DNA from: Pseudomonas silesiensis | Lineage (GTDB): Bacteria > Pseudomonadota > Gammaproteobacteria > Pseudomonadales > Pseudomonadaceae | Reading direction: 5' to 3' | DNA length: 64,000 nt | NCBI RefSeq assembly: GCF_001661075.1 | Contig: NZ_CP014870.1 | Coordinates: 5,957,703 to 6,021,702 of the forward strand | In this document: positions 55,396 through 64,000 of the stretch, one piece after another | How positions within the stretch are numbered: position 1 is the first letter of the stretch | How the letters are laid out: the number at the start of each line of letters is the position of its first letter | Position numbers and translations under genes: made by a program | The notes under the pieces: generated by a model | The model's database searches: none | The model's input: only the letters and a program-made list of their open reading frames with translations | What the model was told of the DNA's origin: nothing

Positions 55396-56112
55396 TTACA
55401 CCACCATCGACACCGCCAACGGCAGGAATACCGCCGTGGCCACGCCCATCAGACTCATCGCCAGCGCCGCGAAGGCGCCGCACTCTTCACTTTCCTGCAT
55501 CGCCACCGCCGTACCGACCGCATGGGCGGTCATGCCCAGGGCCATGCCGCGGGCTTCAGGACTGTGGACACCGAACCGGGTCAAAAGACTCGGTCCGAAG
55601 ATCGCCCCGATCACCCCGGTGATCAACACGAACACTGCGGCCAGCGCCGCGACGCCACCGATCTGTTCGGCGACCAGCATGGCAATCGGCGACGTCACCG
55701 ACTTCGGCGCCATGGTCATCAGGATCATGTGTTCGGCACCAAACCACCAGCCCAGCAATACGCCCATGCCCGTGGCAACCACGCCGCCTATCACCAGCGT
55801 AGTAAATATCGGCCAGAACAACTGACGAATCCGCCGCAGATTGAGGTACAGCGGCACCGCCAACGCGACCGTCGCGGGGCCGAGCAAGATGCTGAGAATC
55901 TCGGTGCTCTTGCGGTACTCAGCGTAGGTCAGGCCGCACCCTACCAGCACGCCGATCACCAGCAGCATGGAAACCAGCACCGGCTGCAGAAAGATCCAGC
56001 GGGTTTTCTCGAACGCCGCCAGCACCAGTTGATAGGCGCCCAGGGTGATGCCAATGCCGAACAACGGATGATGAATTACCGACGCCCAGGCCCCGTGCCA
56101 GTCGAAGATCAT
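55396..56112 (-). CDS. lrgB: LrgB/CidB family membrane protein
   Basis: The 238-residue polytopic protein has the LrgB core (GPATVALAVPLYLN, MTMAPKSVTSPIAM and SPEARGMALGMTAHAVGTA). Family members work with LrgA/CidA in modulating murein hydrolase export, cell death or small-acid transport. The start overlaps the lrgA stop (ATGA), so the pair is co-translated. Confidence 0.9.
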   Translation of the reverse strand: MIFDWHGAWASVIHHPLFGIGITLGAYQLVLAAFEKTRWIFLQPVLVSMLLVIGVLVGCGLTYAEYRKSTEILSILLGPATVALAVPLYLNLRRIRQLFWPIFTTLVIGGVVATGMGVLLGWWFGAEHMILMTMAPKSVTSPIAMLVAEQIGGVAALAAVFVLITGVIGAIFGPSLLTRFGVHSPEARGMALGMTAHAVGTAVAMQESEECGAFAALAMSLMGVATAVFLPLAVSMVV

Positions 56113-56471
56113 TGGTCGTCCTCGTGAGACGCGTGACGCTTGATCATGCGCTGCATCAAGACACCGGCAAACGCCAGGGACAACACCAGCGACAACACCA
56201 GCGCGCCGACGATGGCCCAGAAATCCGCCGCGATGTCGGCGGCGTACACCATCACGCCCACGGCCGGCGGCACCAGCAGCAACGGCAGGTAACGCAGCAG
56301 GCTGCTGGCCGCCAGATTCAGCGGCTCACCCACCTGGCCCCGGCTGATCAAAAACACCAGCAACAGCAGCAGGCCGATGATCGGCCCCGGTAGCACCGGC
56401 AGAAACAAATGGTTGATGGCGGTGCCGAGCAATTGGAACAGCACCAGCCAGGTCAAACCTCGTAACAACAT
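56109..56471 (-). CDS. lrgA: LrgA/CidA family holin-like protein
   Basis: The 120-residue protein with four hydrophobic segments has the family motifs LPVLPGPIIGLLLLLV, FISRGQVGEPLNLAASSLLRYLP and VPPAVGVMVY. It is holin-like and is proposed to control murein hydrolase activity together with LrgB. It is first in the three-gene minus-strand unit lrgA-lrgB-LON. Confidence 0.9.
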   Translation of the reverse strand: MLLRGLTWLVLFQLLGTAINHLFLPVLPGPIIGLLLLLVFLISRGQVGEPLNLAASSLLRYLPLLLVPPAVGVMVYAADIAADFWAIVGALVLSLVLSLAFAGVLMQRMIKRHASHEDDQ

Positions 56472-56668
56472 CCTTCATCTCCCGCAAAACCCGTCACCCG
56501 CAGTGACGGGTCGAACATTATAAGCATGCCGACGCTATGGATCGGCATTCGCAAATAGCATGGACAGTTGACCGGAGCCATTTGCCATGTTGATCTAAAG
56601 TGGTAATCCGGGAGGTCAAATCCCCCCACCTCAAAACTATAAAACCGATGAACCCAAGGAGAGTCTCA

Positions 56669-57124
56669 ATGCCCTATGTTCCCGTTGCAGAGCTCAAAGA
56701 TTATGTCGGCAAGGAACTTGGACGTTCCGAATGGCTCACCATCGATCAGGCGCGTATCAACCTGTTCGCCGAAGCCACAGGGGACTATCAGTTCATCCAT
56801 GTCGACCCGGTCAAAGCCGCGCAAACGCCATTTGGCAGCACCATTGCACACGGTTTCCTGTCACTGTCGTTGATCCCCAAACTGATGGAAGACATCCTCG
56901 TCATGCCTGAAGGCTTGAAGATGGTGGTCAACTACGGCCTCGACAGCGTGCGTTTCATTCAGCCGGTCAAGGTCGATTCGAAAGTGCGACTCAAGGTCGA
57001 ACTGACTGAAGTCATTGAGAAGAAACCTGGCCAATGGCTGCTCAAGGCCACCGCCACTCTGGAAATCGAAGGCTCGGATAAACCGGCGTATATCGCTGAA
57101 CCCTTGTCCCTCTGCTTCGTGTAA
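56669..57124 (+). CDS. MaoC-like (R)-specific enoyl hydratase
   Basis: AAGGAG with a 7-base spacer fixes the ATG at 56669 (151 residues). The hot-dog fold hydratase motif is complete: FAEATGDYQFIHVDP with the catalytic Asp and His, then FGSTIAHGFLSLSLIP. Family members hydrate short enoyl-CoA chains; the pathway is not shown. It is the conserved neighbour of lrgA in Pseudomonas, divergent from it. Confidence 0.9.
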   Translation: MPYVPVAELKDYVGKELGRSEWLTIDQARINLFAEATGDYQFIHVDPVKAAQTPFGSTIAHGFLSLSLIPKLMEDILVMPEGLKMVVNYGLDSVRFIQPVKVDSKVRLKVELTEVIEKKPGQWLLKATATLEIEGSDKPAYIAEPLSLCFV

Positions 57125-57236
57125 ACCATCCCGGAAGCGAAGCAGCTCAGGCTGTTTCGCGCCCTCTGCTTTCTCCTGGCTATATAAGGGCACAGAGCTG
57201 CGGCATACTCGGTCGCCTAATTGCCCGGATCCCGCT

Positions 57237-58955
57237 ATGCGCCCACTAGCACTCCTTGCCTTGACCCTGTTGCTCACCGCTTGCGGCGATGGCGAATCAC
57301 TGTTGCCTCCCGACGCCCGCCTGCCGGACGGTGGCCGCTATCGCGGCGATCTGGTCAATGGCTTGCTGCAAGGCCAGGGCCGAGTCGACTATCCGAACGG
57401 CAGCTGGTATGCCGGCGGGTTCGACCAGGGCCAATGGCATGGCTTGGGCGAATGGCACGGCAGTAACGGCGAAGTCTATCGCGGGTCCTTCAATCAAGGG
57501 CTGTTCGACGGCAAGGGACAACTGACTACCAGTGGCAGCAGTTATACCGGCGGCTTCAAGGCCGGGCGCCGGGATGGCGAAGGCACCCTCAAAGAAAACG
57601 GCATGACCTATCGCGGGGAATTCAAAGCCGATCAATACTCGGGGCTCGGGCGTCTGGAGCTAGAGGACGGCAGCTCGTATCAGGGCCAGTTCGCCCATGG
57701 CAAACCCAATGGCGAAGGCCAGCGTGGCGACGCCAGCGGCAATCAGTTCACCGGCCACTTCGTCGACGGTCAGCTGGAAGGCAACGGGACATTCAACAGC
57801 GCCGATGGCGACATCTACGTCGGCGGTTTCAAGAACAATCAACTGCACGGCAAGGGCCGCTACGAGAACGCCGACGGCGATGTCTGGCTCGGCCTGTTCA
57901 AGGAAGGCTCGCTCAACGGCAAGGGCGAGATGATCGGCGCCGATGGCAGCCATTATATCGGCCAGTTCAACGATTGGCGCTTTACCGGCCAAGGCCGATT
58001 AAACCTGCCCGATGGCAGCTTCTATATCGGTCAGTTCGACGTCGACAATTACAACGGTCACGGCACGCTGGTGCTGACCGATGGCACGGTGCAGAACGGT
58101 ACATGGATTAACGGCCAGCGCGTGCGCGATGCCGACGGCAAGTTACTGCCCGACCCGCTCGAGCTCGGCTTGCTGGCCCAGGGCCGCCTGCTCGCCGACG
58201 CACTGGCCAACGTACCGGCCTCGACCCCGGCGATCGAGCTGTACACCCTGACCCTGGGTGGCGACGGCAAGCAAAGCGTGTTCCTGCGCGAGTCCGATTA
58301 CGTCAGTAACATGCTTACCAGCCGTTTCGGCGCCTTTGGCCAGATCCGCCTGGTCAACCATCGCGACCACCTTGCCGACCGACCGATGGCCACCCGGGAA
58401 AACCTGCGCCGCGCCGCCCTCACGCTGGCCGAGCGCAGCGGCCCGGAAGATTTGATTTTCCTTTACCTGACCAGCCACGGCACCAGTGAACATGAACTGG
58501 TGCTCGACCAGCCGCGTATGGAACTGTCCGATCTGCCGGCCGACGAACTCGCTGCTGTCCTGGCACCGCTGAAGAATCGCGACAAGATCATCGTGATTTC
58601 ATCCTGCTACTCCGGCGGCTTCATCCCGGCCCTGAAAGACGAACGCACCCTGGTCATGACGGCCTCGCGGGCCGACCGGGTGTCCTTCGGCTGCTCTGAA
58701 CAAGCCAACTTCACTTATTTTGGCGATGCCTTGTTCGCTCAGGCGCTGAACCAGACCGACGACCTGGAACACGCCTTCAAGCTGGCCAGTGCCACCGTGG
58801 CCGAGCGCGAACTGGCAGACAGCTTCGAAGCCTCCGAGCCACAGATCTGGGCGCCAAAAACCGTGCTATCCCACTGGCAACTGCTGCGCAAACAGCAAGC
58901 ACGAAAGGCATTGCAAAGTGCCTCTATCCCCGGCAAGGATGCAAAGAGCAACTAA
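57237..58955 (+). CDS. MORN-repeat lipoprotein with C13 (legumain-type) cysteine peptidase domain
   Basis: The ATG at 57237 gives 572 residues and a leader with lipobox LLTAC, so a lipoprotein. Residues ~25-300 hold about eleven MORN repeats (YRGDLVNGLLQGQGRVDYPNG type, ~23 residues each). Residues ~320-550 form a C13 caspase-fold peptidase with the dyad LTSHGT (His414) and SSCYSGG (Cys457). MORN repeats bind lipids or proteins in other systems; here they may position the peptidase at the envelope. Substrate unknown. The gene lies 28 bases before the NAD-binding protein gene, probably one operon. Confidence 0.88.
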   Translation: MRPLALLALTLLLTACGDGESLLPPDARLPDGGRYRGDLVNGLLQGQGRVDYPNGSWYAGGFDQGQWHGLGEWHGSNGEVYRGSFNQGLFDGKGQLTTSGSSYTGGFKAGRRDGEGTLKENGMTYRGEFKADQYSGLGRLELEDGSSYQGQFAHGKPNGEGQRGDASGNQFTGHFVDGQLEGNGTFNSADGDIYVGGFKNNQLHGKGRYENADGDVWLGLFKEGSLNGKGEMIGADGSHYIGQFNDWRFTGQGRLNLPDGSFYIGQFDVDNYNGHGTLVLTDGTVQNGTWINGQRVRDADGKLLPDPLELGLLAQGRLLADALANVPASTPAIELYTLTLGGDGKQSVFLRESDYVSNMLTSRFGAFGQIRLVNHRDHLADRPMATRENLRRAALTLAERSGPEDLIFLYLTSHGTSEHELVLDQPRMELSDLPADELAAVLAPLKNRDKIIVISSCYSGGFIPALKDERTLVMTASRADRVSFGCSEQANFTYFGDALFAQALNQTDDLEHAFKLASATVAERELADSFEASEPQIWAPKTVLSHWQLLRKQQARKALQSASIPGKDAKSN

Positions 58956-58982
58956 GCTGAATAGTATCAAGGGGGAAACACT

Positions 58983-59624
58983 ATGTACTTGACGCCTCAG
59001 CACGTATTGCTTGCCGGAGCTACCGGTTTGACCGGTGAACATCTTCTCGACCGTTTGCTCAATGAGCCCACGATTACGCGAGTATTGGCGCCATCACGCC
59101 GGCCATTGGCCGAGCACCCTCATCTGGAAAATCCGGTCGGCGATCCCGCGGCGTTTCTGCCGCAATTGAACGGCCGCGTCGACATCGCCTACTGCTGCCT
59201 CGGCACCACGATCAAGCAGGCCGGCTCGGAACAGGCGTTTCGTGCGGTGGATCTGGACATGGTGGTGGCGTTCGCCAAGCGTGCACGGGAGATGGGGGCG
59301 CGGCACCTGATCGTCATCAGTGCCTTGGGGGCCGATCGCAGATCCCCGATTTTCTACAACCGGGTCAAAGGCGAGATGGAATACGCATTGCGCGCGCAGG
59401 ACTGGCCGCAGCTGACCATTTGCCGACCATCGTTGCTACTGGGCGAACGCATCGAACCGCGTATGGCCGAGCAGTTCGTTGGGCCCTTGTCCCGCTTGAT
59501 CCCCGGCAAATATCGCGGCATCGAAGCCTGTCAACTGGCTCGCGCCATGTGGCGACTGGCGCTGGAAGAGCAGGATGGATTGCGGATTGTCGAGTCGGAT
59601 GAGTTGCGCAAGCTAGGCAAGTAG
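58983..59624 (+). CDS. NAD(P)-binding atypical SDR protein
   Basis: The 213-residue protein starts with a Rossmann glycine motif ([18 protein letters not shown]). It continues with [36 protein letters not shown] and [16 protein letters not shown], as in the HTATIP2/YbjT-like atypical short-chain reductases. The Tyr/Lys pair YNRVKG is in the expected place. Substrate unknown. GGGG upstream acts as a ribosome site. Confidence 0.85.
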   Translation: MYLTPQHVLLAGATGLTGEHLLDRLLNEPTITRVLAPSRRPLAEHPHLENPVGDPAAFLPQLNGRVDIAYCCLGTTIKQAGSEQAFRAVDLDMVVAFAKRAREMGARHLIVISALGADRRSPIFYNRVKGEMEYALRAQDWPQLTICRPSLLLGERIEPRMAEQFVGPLSRLIPGKYRGIEACQLARAMWRLALEEQDGLRIVESDELRKLGK

Positions 59625-59654
59625 TCATGTGGCGTCTGAAATGACGCCTTCGCT

Positions 59655-59680
59655 TGTAGGAGCGAGGCTTGCCCGCGAAG
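59655..59680. repeat. REP element
   Basis: TGTAGGAGCGAGGCTTGCCCGCGAAG matches the Pseudomonas REP consensus; it lies between convergent genes. Confidence 0.8.
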
Positions 59681-59707
59681 GGCGCGACGCCGATCCAAAG
59701 CCGAACG

Positions 59708-59992
59708 CTACAACCCGCCAGTCGCCTGAAAACTGACTCCTATCACTGTCAACAGCGACAACGGCAACAACAATGTATCAAGCAAGGCGCTGGCCGGCAG
59801 GTCGATGCCTGGGTAGGCCGGCGCTTCTGCGCCAAAACGGTCCATGGCGCAGCAACCGCCATTCATGGCATACAAATCCAGTCGAGTCCCCGAATACACC
59901 ACCGGCGCCCCCGGTTTGGCGGCATCCAGCGTGCGCACCGTGGCGCAGCCCGCCAGTTGCAACGCCAGCACCATCACCAGCAGCTTATTCAT
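59708..59992 (-). CDS. YceK/YidQ family lipoprotein
   Basis: The 94-residue protein has a lipobox (LQLAGC) and the DUF1375 pattern: [12 protein letters not shown], a Gly-Cys-Cys loop, [20 protein letters not shown]. It is a small lipoprotein of unknown role. The ubiX stop overlaps its start by 8 bases. Confidence 0.85.
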   Translation of the reverse strand: MNKLLVMVLALQLAGCATVRTLDAAKPGAPVVYSGTRLDLYAMNGGCCAMDRFGAEAPAYPGIDLPASALLDTLLLPLSLLTVIGVSFQATGGL

Positions 59993-60617
59993 CGCTGCTC
60001 AGATGGTGCTCGCCCCAACGCGGCAGCATGTCCTGGGGAATGTTCAACAGGTTGAGAATCCGCGCCACGACGAAGTCGATCAGGTCATCGATCGTTTGCG
60101 GCTGATGATAGAAGCCCGGCGATGCCGGCAGAATCGTCACGCCCATGTTCGACAACTTGAGCATGTGCTCCAGATGAATGCTCGAATACGGCGCCTCGCG
60201 CGGCACCAGGATCAACTGGCGACGCTCCTTCAACGTGACGTCGGCGGCACGCTCGATCAGGTTGTTGCAGGCCCCCGTCGCAATGGCCGACAAGGTCCCG
60301 GTGGAACACGGCACCACCACCATCGCCGCCGGCGCGCCGGAGCCCGAGGCCACCGGCGACATCCAGTCTTCCTTGCCGTACACCCGAATCTGCCCGGCGG
60401 CCGCGCCGGTGTATTCGGTGAGGAAGGCCTGCATCATTTGCGTCTTGGGAGGCAACGTAACGTCGGTCTCGGTGGCCATCACCAGTTGCGCCGCCTTGGA
60501 GATCAGGAAGTGCACCTCGCGGTCTTCGCGAATCAGACAGTCCAGCAGGCGTAAACCATACTGGGCGCCCGAAGCGCCGGTCATCGCCAGCGTGATGCGT
60601 TCCGGGCCATTGTTCAT
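59985..60617 (-). CDS. ubiX: flavin prenyltransferase UbiX
   Basis: [22 protein letters not shown] at 60617 is the start (210 residues), overlapping mpl by four bases. Motifs include the flavin-binding [35 protein letters not shown] and [19 protein letters not shown]. It makes prenylated FMN, the cofactor of the UbiD decarboxylase in ubiquinone synthesis. Confidence 0.95.
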   Translation of the reverse strand: MNNGPERITLAMTGASGAQYGLRLLDCLIREDREVHFLISKAAQLVMATETDVTLPPKTQMMQAFLTEYTGAAAGQIRVYGKEDWMSPVASGSGAPAAMVVVPCSTGTLSAIATGACNNLIERAADVTLKERRQLILVPREAPYSSIHLEHMLKLSNMGVTILPASPGFYHQPQTIDDLIDFVVARILNLLNIPQDMLPRWGEHHLSSDE

Positions 60618-61963
60618 TGCAGCGCCTCGGCGAGTTTGCCGTGCAGGCCGCCGAAGCCGCCGTTGCTCATGATCACCACGTGGGTGCCGGGCTGGGCCTG
60701 GCTCTTCACGCGCTCGATGATACCTTCCAGCGAATCGCTGACGATCGACGGCACGGTGCACAACGCGGCGGTTGCGCCCAGGTCCCAGCCAAGGTTGGCC
60801 GGCGCGTACCAAATCACCTGGTCGGCATCGACCACGCTTTCCGGCAAACCATCGCGGTGAGCGCCGAGCTTCATCGAGTTGGAGCGCGGCTCGATGATCG
60901 CGATCAGTGGCGCGTCGCCGATGCGCTTGCGCAGGCCGTCGAGGGTGGTGGCGATGGCGGTCGGGTGATGAGCGAAGTCATCGTAAATGGTGATGCCACG
61001 CACCTGCGCGACGATCTCCATCCGGCGTTTCACGCTTTTGAAGGCACTCAATGCGGCGATGGCCATGGACGGTACAACGCCGACGTGACGCGCCGCAGCC
61101 AAAGTAGCAAGGGCGTTGGCAACGTTGTGCTGGCCGGTCATGTCCCACTCGACCACGCCTTGGGCGACGCCCTCGAACATCACTTCGAATGCAGAACCAT
61201 CTTCGCTGAGCAACTTGACCTGCCACTGCCCACCAGCTCCGGTGGTTTGTACCGGAGTCCAGCAGCCCATTTCAATGACGCGCTGCAAGGCAGGCTCGGT
61301 GGTTGGATGAATCACCAGGCCTTCGCTCGGGATGGTCCGCACCAAATGGTGGAACTGCCGCTCGATGGCCGGGAGATCGGGGAAGATGTCGGCGTGATCG
61401 TATTCCAGGTTGTTCAGGATCGCGGTACGCGGGCGGTAGTGGACGAACTTGGAACGCTTGTCGAAGAAGGCGCTATCGTATTCGTCGGCTTCGATGACGA
61501 AGAAGGGCGTGTCACCCAGACGCGCCGACACCGAGAAGTTCTGCGGCACGCCGCCAATCAGGAAGCCCGGGCTCATGCCCGCATGTTCCAGCACCCAGGC
61601 GAGCATGCTGCTGGTGGTGGTCTTGCCGTGAGTACCGGCAACGGCCAGCACCCAGCGGCCTTGCAGGACGTGATCCGCCAGCCATTGCGGGCCGGAGACG
61701 TAGGGCAGGCCTTTGTTCAGCACGTATTCGACGGCAGGGTTGCCCCGGGACATGGCGTTGCCGACCACCACCAGGTCCGGTGCCGGATCGAGCTGCGCCG
61801 GGTCGTAGCCTTGGGTCAACTCAATGCCCTGCGCCTCGAGCTGAGTGCTCATCGGCGGATAGACGTTGGCATCGGAGCCCGTCACGTGGTGGCCCAGCTC
61901 TTTGGCCAGAACCGCCATCGAACCCATGAAAGTACCGCAGATACCAAGAATATGAATGTGCAT
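60614..61963 (-). CDS. mpl: UDP-N-acetylmuramate:tripeptide ligase (murein recycling)
   Basis: The conserved start [20 protein letters not shown] at 61963 gives 449 residues. Mur-ligase motifs: ATP loop [40 protein letters not shown] and the C-terminal [14 protein letters not shown]. It re-attaches recycled tripeptide to UDP-MurNAc, complementing ldcA (27711) in the same pathway. It is co-translated with ubiX. Confidence 0.95.
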   Translation of the reverse strand: MHIHILGICGTFMGSMAVLAKELGHHVTGSDANVYPPMSTQLEAQGIELTQGYDPAQLDPAPDLVVVGNAMSRGNPAVEYVLNKGLPYVSGPQWLADHVLQGRWVLAVAGTHGKTTTSSMLAWVLEHAGMSPGFLIGGVPQNFSVSARLGDTPFFVIEADEYDSAFFDKRSKFVHYRPRTAILNNLEYDHADIFPDLPAIERQFHHLVRTIPSEGLVIHPTTEPALQRVIEMGCWTPVQTTGAGGQWQVKLLSEDGSAFEVMFEGVAQGVVEWDMTGQHNVANALATLAAARHVGVVPSMAIAALSAFKSVKRRMEIVAQVRGITIYDDFAHHPTAIATTLDGLRKRIGDAPLIAIIEPRSNSMKLGAHRDGLPESVVDADQVIWYAPANLGWDLGATAALCTVPSIVSDSLEGIIERVKSQAQPGTHVVIMSNGGFGGLHGKLAEALQ

Positions 61964-62045
61964 AGTCGACCTCGTAAAACATGGCCGCAGGTTAGCCCAG
62001 GATAGGTAAATTCGCACCTTGTGTTTCAGACTGGACCGCCACAGC

Positions 62046-62123
62046 CCTGTAGGAGCGTGGCTTGCCCGCGAAGCTTTTGGCGGCATCGAGGCCCCCTTCG
62101 CGGGCAAGCCACGCTCCTACAGG
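62046..62123. repeat. inverted REP pair (BIME-like)
   Basis: Two identical 28-base REP units in opposite orientation (62046-62073 and 62096-62123, CCTGTAGGAGCGTGGCTTGC... and its reverse complement) separated by 22 bases. They form a large cruciform between the regulator stop and the mpl start; they may act as a terminator for the regulator gene. Confidence 0.9.
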
Positions 62124-62135
62124 GGGTCGGCGCAT

Positions 62136-64000
62136 TTACCGGGCGATGCCGTGTTTACGCAGCTTTCTATAGAGGGTATTGCGGCTCACACCCAGCTGTT
62201 CAGCCGTGTGGGTCATATGCCACCGTGTCTGCTCCAGCGCATTGAGCAGCGCCAGCCGCTCGGCATCATCCAGCGGAAACTCGGATGGCGCTTCGACGGC
62301 CGTCACCTGCGCCGGCCGAGCCTGACGAATCATTGCTGGCAAATCCTCCAAGCCGATTCGCCCGCCGTCACACAACGCCGCCAACGTACGCAGTACATTG
62401 CGCAACTGCCGCACATTCCCCGGCCAGGCAAAATCCAGCAACGCCTGCCGTGCCGGCGCGTCGATGATCACCGTCTCACCGCCCCCCTCTTCGGCCAGCA
62501 AAAAATCGAGCAATTGGGACTTGTCGCTGCGCTCGCGCAACGCCGGCAGTGCCACTTCCAGCCCGTTCAGCCGGTAATACAGATCTTCGCGGAAGCTGCC
62601 GTCCTGCACCCGTTCCAACAGATTGCGGTGAGTGGCACTGATGATTCGGACATTGACCGACTCCGGTTCGCCGCCAATCGGTACCACTTGACGATCTTCC
62701 AGCACCCTTAACAGCCGGGTCTGCAACGCCAACGGCATGTCGCCGATTTCATCGAGAAACAGGGTACCGCCATCGGCCTGCTGCAACTTGCCGCGCATGC
62801 CCTCCTTGCGCGCCCCGGTGAAACTGCCGCCGCGGTAGCCAAACAGCTCGCTCTCGATCAGGCTTTCGGGAATGGCCGCGCAGTTGAGCGCGACGAAGGC
62901 TTTATCGGCCCGTTGACTGGCGTGGTGCACGGCCTTGGCGAAGGCCTCCTTGCCCGACCCGGTTTCGCCATTGATCAGCAATGGCACGTCACGCTCGAAG
63001 ACTCGCAGGGACTTGCGAAAATCGTCCTGCAGCGCCGTGTCGCCCAGACAGATCCCGGACAGCCGGGGACGCTCGGCCACCGTCGGACTGCGCACCAGCG
63101 GCACCGGAATGCTGCGCGGCTGCCCTCGGAGCAAGGCAAACAGACTCCGCCCGTCACGGGTGCGCAGCGGCCAACTGGCGCTGGCGTTGACGCTCGCACG
63201 GCCGAGCAGTTCGTCCAGGGAGCAATCGAAAAACGCCTCGACCGGTTTGCCCAGTAATCCACCGCGGATATGCCCCAACAGGTTCAGCGCGCTCTGGTTG
63301 ACAGCGCTGATGCGCCCTTCCCCGTCGAACGCCAGCAGTCCTTCGCTGAACAAGCCGACCGATTCGGCCTGAAGATGAAAACGCAGCAACCATTGATTGT
63401 CGAAATACCGCAGGAAATAGCAGCTCTCGATCATCTTCGCCGACAGGTTGACCAGGGCCATGGTGTGGAACTGGCTCTGCCGCGAGACTTCGTGGCGCGC
63501 CGAGGACACGTCGAGCACCGCCAGCAGTTCGCCATGAGGGTCGAATACCGGACTTGCCGAGCAGGTCAGGCCCGTATGGCGACCGCGAAAGTGTTCGTCC
63601 TGGTGGATGGTCAGCGACTGACGTTCCACCAGGCACGTGCCGATACCATTGGTGCCTTCACAGGCTTCGCTCCAGTCGGCGCCCAGCCAAAGCCCGGCGC
63701 GTTCGAAAATCTTCCGCTCGGCGGGCGCGGTGATGCAATTGAGAATGACCCCGCGGGCGTCGGTGAGCAGCACTGCGTGTCCAGCGCCGGAGAGCTGCTG
63801 ATGCAGGCTGGACATTTCGTTGCCGGCAATATGCAACACCTGCTGCAAGCGTTCGCGACTTTCCAGGAGACGCCCATGTTCCAGCACCGTCGGGGCCATG
63901 GTCAGGGCCGGGTCGAGGTGGTAGTCCTCAAGACAGCGCAGCCAGGAGCGGGCAATGGAGGGATCGCTGCCGGGCCCCTGCAGGTGGGATTTCCCCTGAG
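62136..64000 (-). CDS. AcoR-type sigma-54-dependent regulator (N-terminus outside window)
   Basis: The frame is open to the right edge (…SIARSWLRCLEDYHLDP…), so the start is outside and the Met at 63899 is internal. The visible 620 residues comprise a GAF-like sensor (WSEACEGTNGIGTCLVERQ), a PAS-like middle (GRISAVNQSALNLLGH), the AAA+ activator domain (GETGSGKEAFAKAVH, GGTLFLDEIGDMPLALQ) and a Fis-type helix-turn-helix (MTHTAEQLGVSRNTLYRKL). The sigma-54 contact loop reads GSFTGA instead of the usual GAFTGA. Members of this family control acetoin, alcohol or choline-type catabolism; the target is not visible here. Confidence 0.9.
   Translation of the reverse strand, partial: QGKSHLQGPGSDPSIARSWLRCLEDYHLDPALTMAPTVLEHGRLLESRERLQQVLHIAGNEMSSLHQQLSGAGHAVLLTDARGVILNCITAPAERKIFERAGLWLGADWSEACEGTNGIGTCLVERQSLTIHQDEHFRGRHTGLTCSASPVFDPHGELLAVLDVSSARHEVSRQSQFHTMALVNLSAKMIESCYFLRYFDNQWLLRFHLQAESVGLFSEGLLAFDGEGRISAVNQSALNLLGHIRGGLLGKPVEAFFDCSLDELLGRASVNASASWPLRTRDGRSLFALLRGQPRSIPVPLVRSPTVAERPRLSGICLGDTALQDDFRKSLRVFERDVPLLINGETGSGKEAFAKAVHHASQRADKAFVALNCAAIPESLIESELFGYRGGSFTGARKEGMRGKLQQADGGTLFLDEIGDMPLALQTRLLRVLEDRQVVPIGGEPESVNVRIISATHRNLLERVQDGSFREDLYYRLNGLEVALPALRERSDKSQLLDFLLAEEGGGETVIIDAPARQALLDFAWPGNVRQLRNVLRTLAALCDGGRIGLEDLPAMIRQARPAQVTAVEAPSEFPLDDAERLALLNALEQTRWHMTHTAEQLGVSRNTLYRKLRKHGIAR

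Noticed and set aside
60617..62005. 462-residue plus-strand frame
   Set aside because: Antisense to mpl; composition typical of GC-rich shadow frames.

Overview
The window looks like a chromosomal segment of a Pseudomonas of the fluorescens group. The conserved blocks are GC-rich. They follow the gene order I remember from P. aeruginosa (lipA-lipB-ybeD-dacC-rlpA-mltB-rodA-mrdA-rlmH-rsfS-nadD-proA, then LON-domain protein, lrgB/lrgA, MaoC, NAD-binding protein, ubiX, mpl, AcoR-like regulator). Typical Pseudomonas REP elements lie in several intergenic gaps. The species assignment rests on memory of families and synteny, not on a search.

Layout. (1) 1-15380 is an accessory, AT-richer region. 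It holds the 3' part of an Hsp70-like ATPase, an orphan DUF2235 (Tle1-type) phospholipase, a DUF1906-SH3-DUF2272 cell-wall-hydrolase-like protein, a secreted trypsin-like protease overlapping a lipoprotein gene, and a pentapeptide-like membrane protein. These are followed by about 1.7 kb of decayed DNA with a frameshifted umuC remnant, a minus-strand group of small unknown genes plus a metallophosphoesterase, an XRE regulator with a decayed partial copy, and a DUF808 membrane protein. The region ends where it cuts off a chaA-like antiporter gene at about 15384, next to near-identical repeats of about 20 bp. (2) 15852-42523 is core chromosome. It contains an adenine deaminase, a small redox locus with its own regulator, a complete copper-export locus (copZ, copA, cueR and two CueR-type operators), a RIO kinase, arfA with its characteristic in-gene hairpin, two lytic transglycosylases, ldcA, and the long minus-strand lipoate / cell-wall elongation / ribosome maturation / NAD / proline cluster. 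(3) 42524-54660 is an insertion between a DedA-PAP2 gene and a LON-domain gene. It carries two tandem, diverged copies of a two-gene unit. (4) 54795-64000 is core chromosome again (LON-domain protein, LrgA/LrgB, MaoC, a MORN-repeat C13 peptidase lipoprotein, ubiX, mpl, and the beginning of an AcoR-type sigma-54 activator that runs off the right edge).

The most interesting part is region 3. Each unit has a protein of about 1170 residues (B) with a TcdA/TcdB-type pore-forming segment and hemolysin-type GD-rich repeats, as in the single-chain insect toxins Mcf/FitD. The B protein lacks the large N-terminal effector part of those toxins. It is followed by a protein of about 670-690 residues (A) whose C-terminal third carries all three signature motifs of cholera/pertussis-type ADP-ribosyltransferases (RGDxRTPxEL, SxTFSL, DxE). 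In both A proteins the catalytic fold is interrupted by an acidic Ser-Asp-rich insert. I infer a split, two-component AB-type toxin present as two paralogous pairs (B1-A1-B2-A2). The component split and the duplication are visible in the sequence; pairing, secretion and target are inference.
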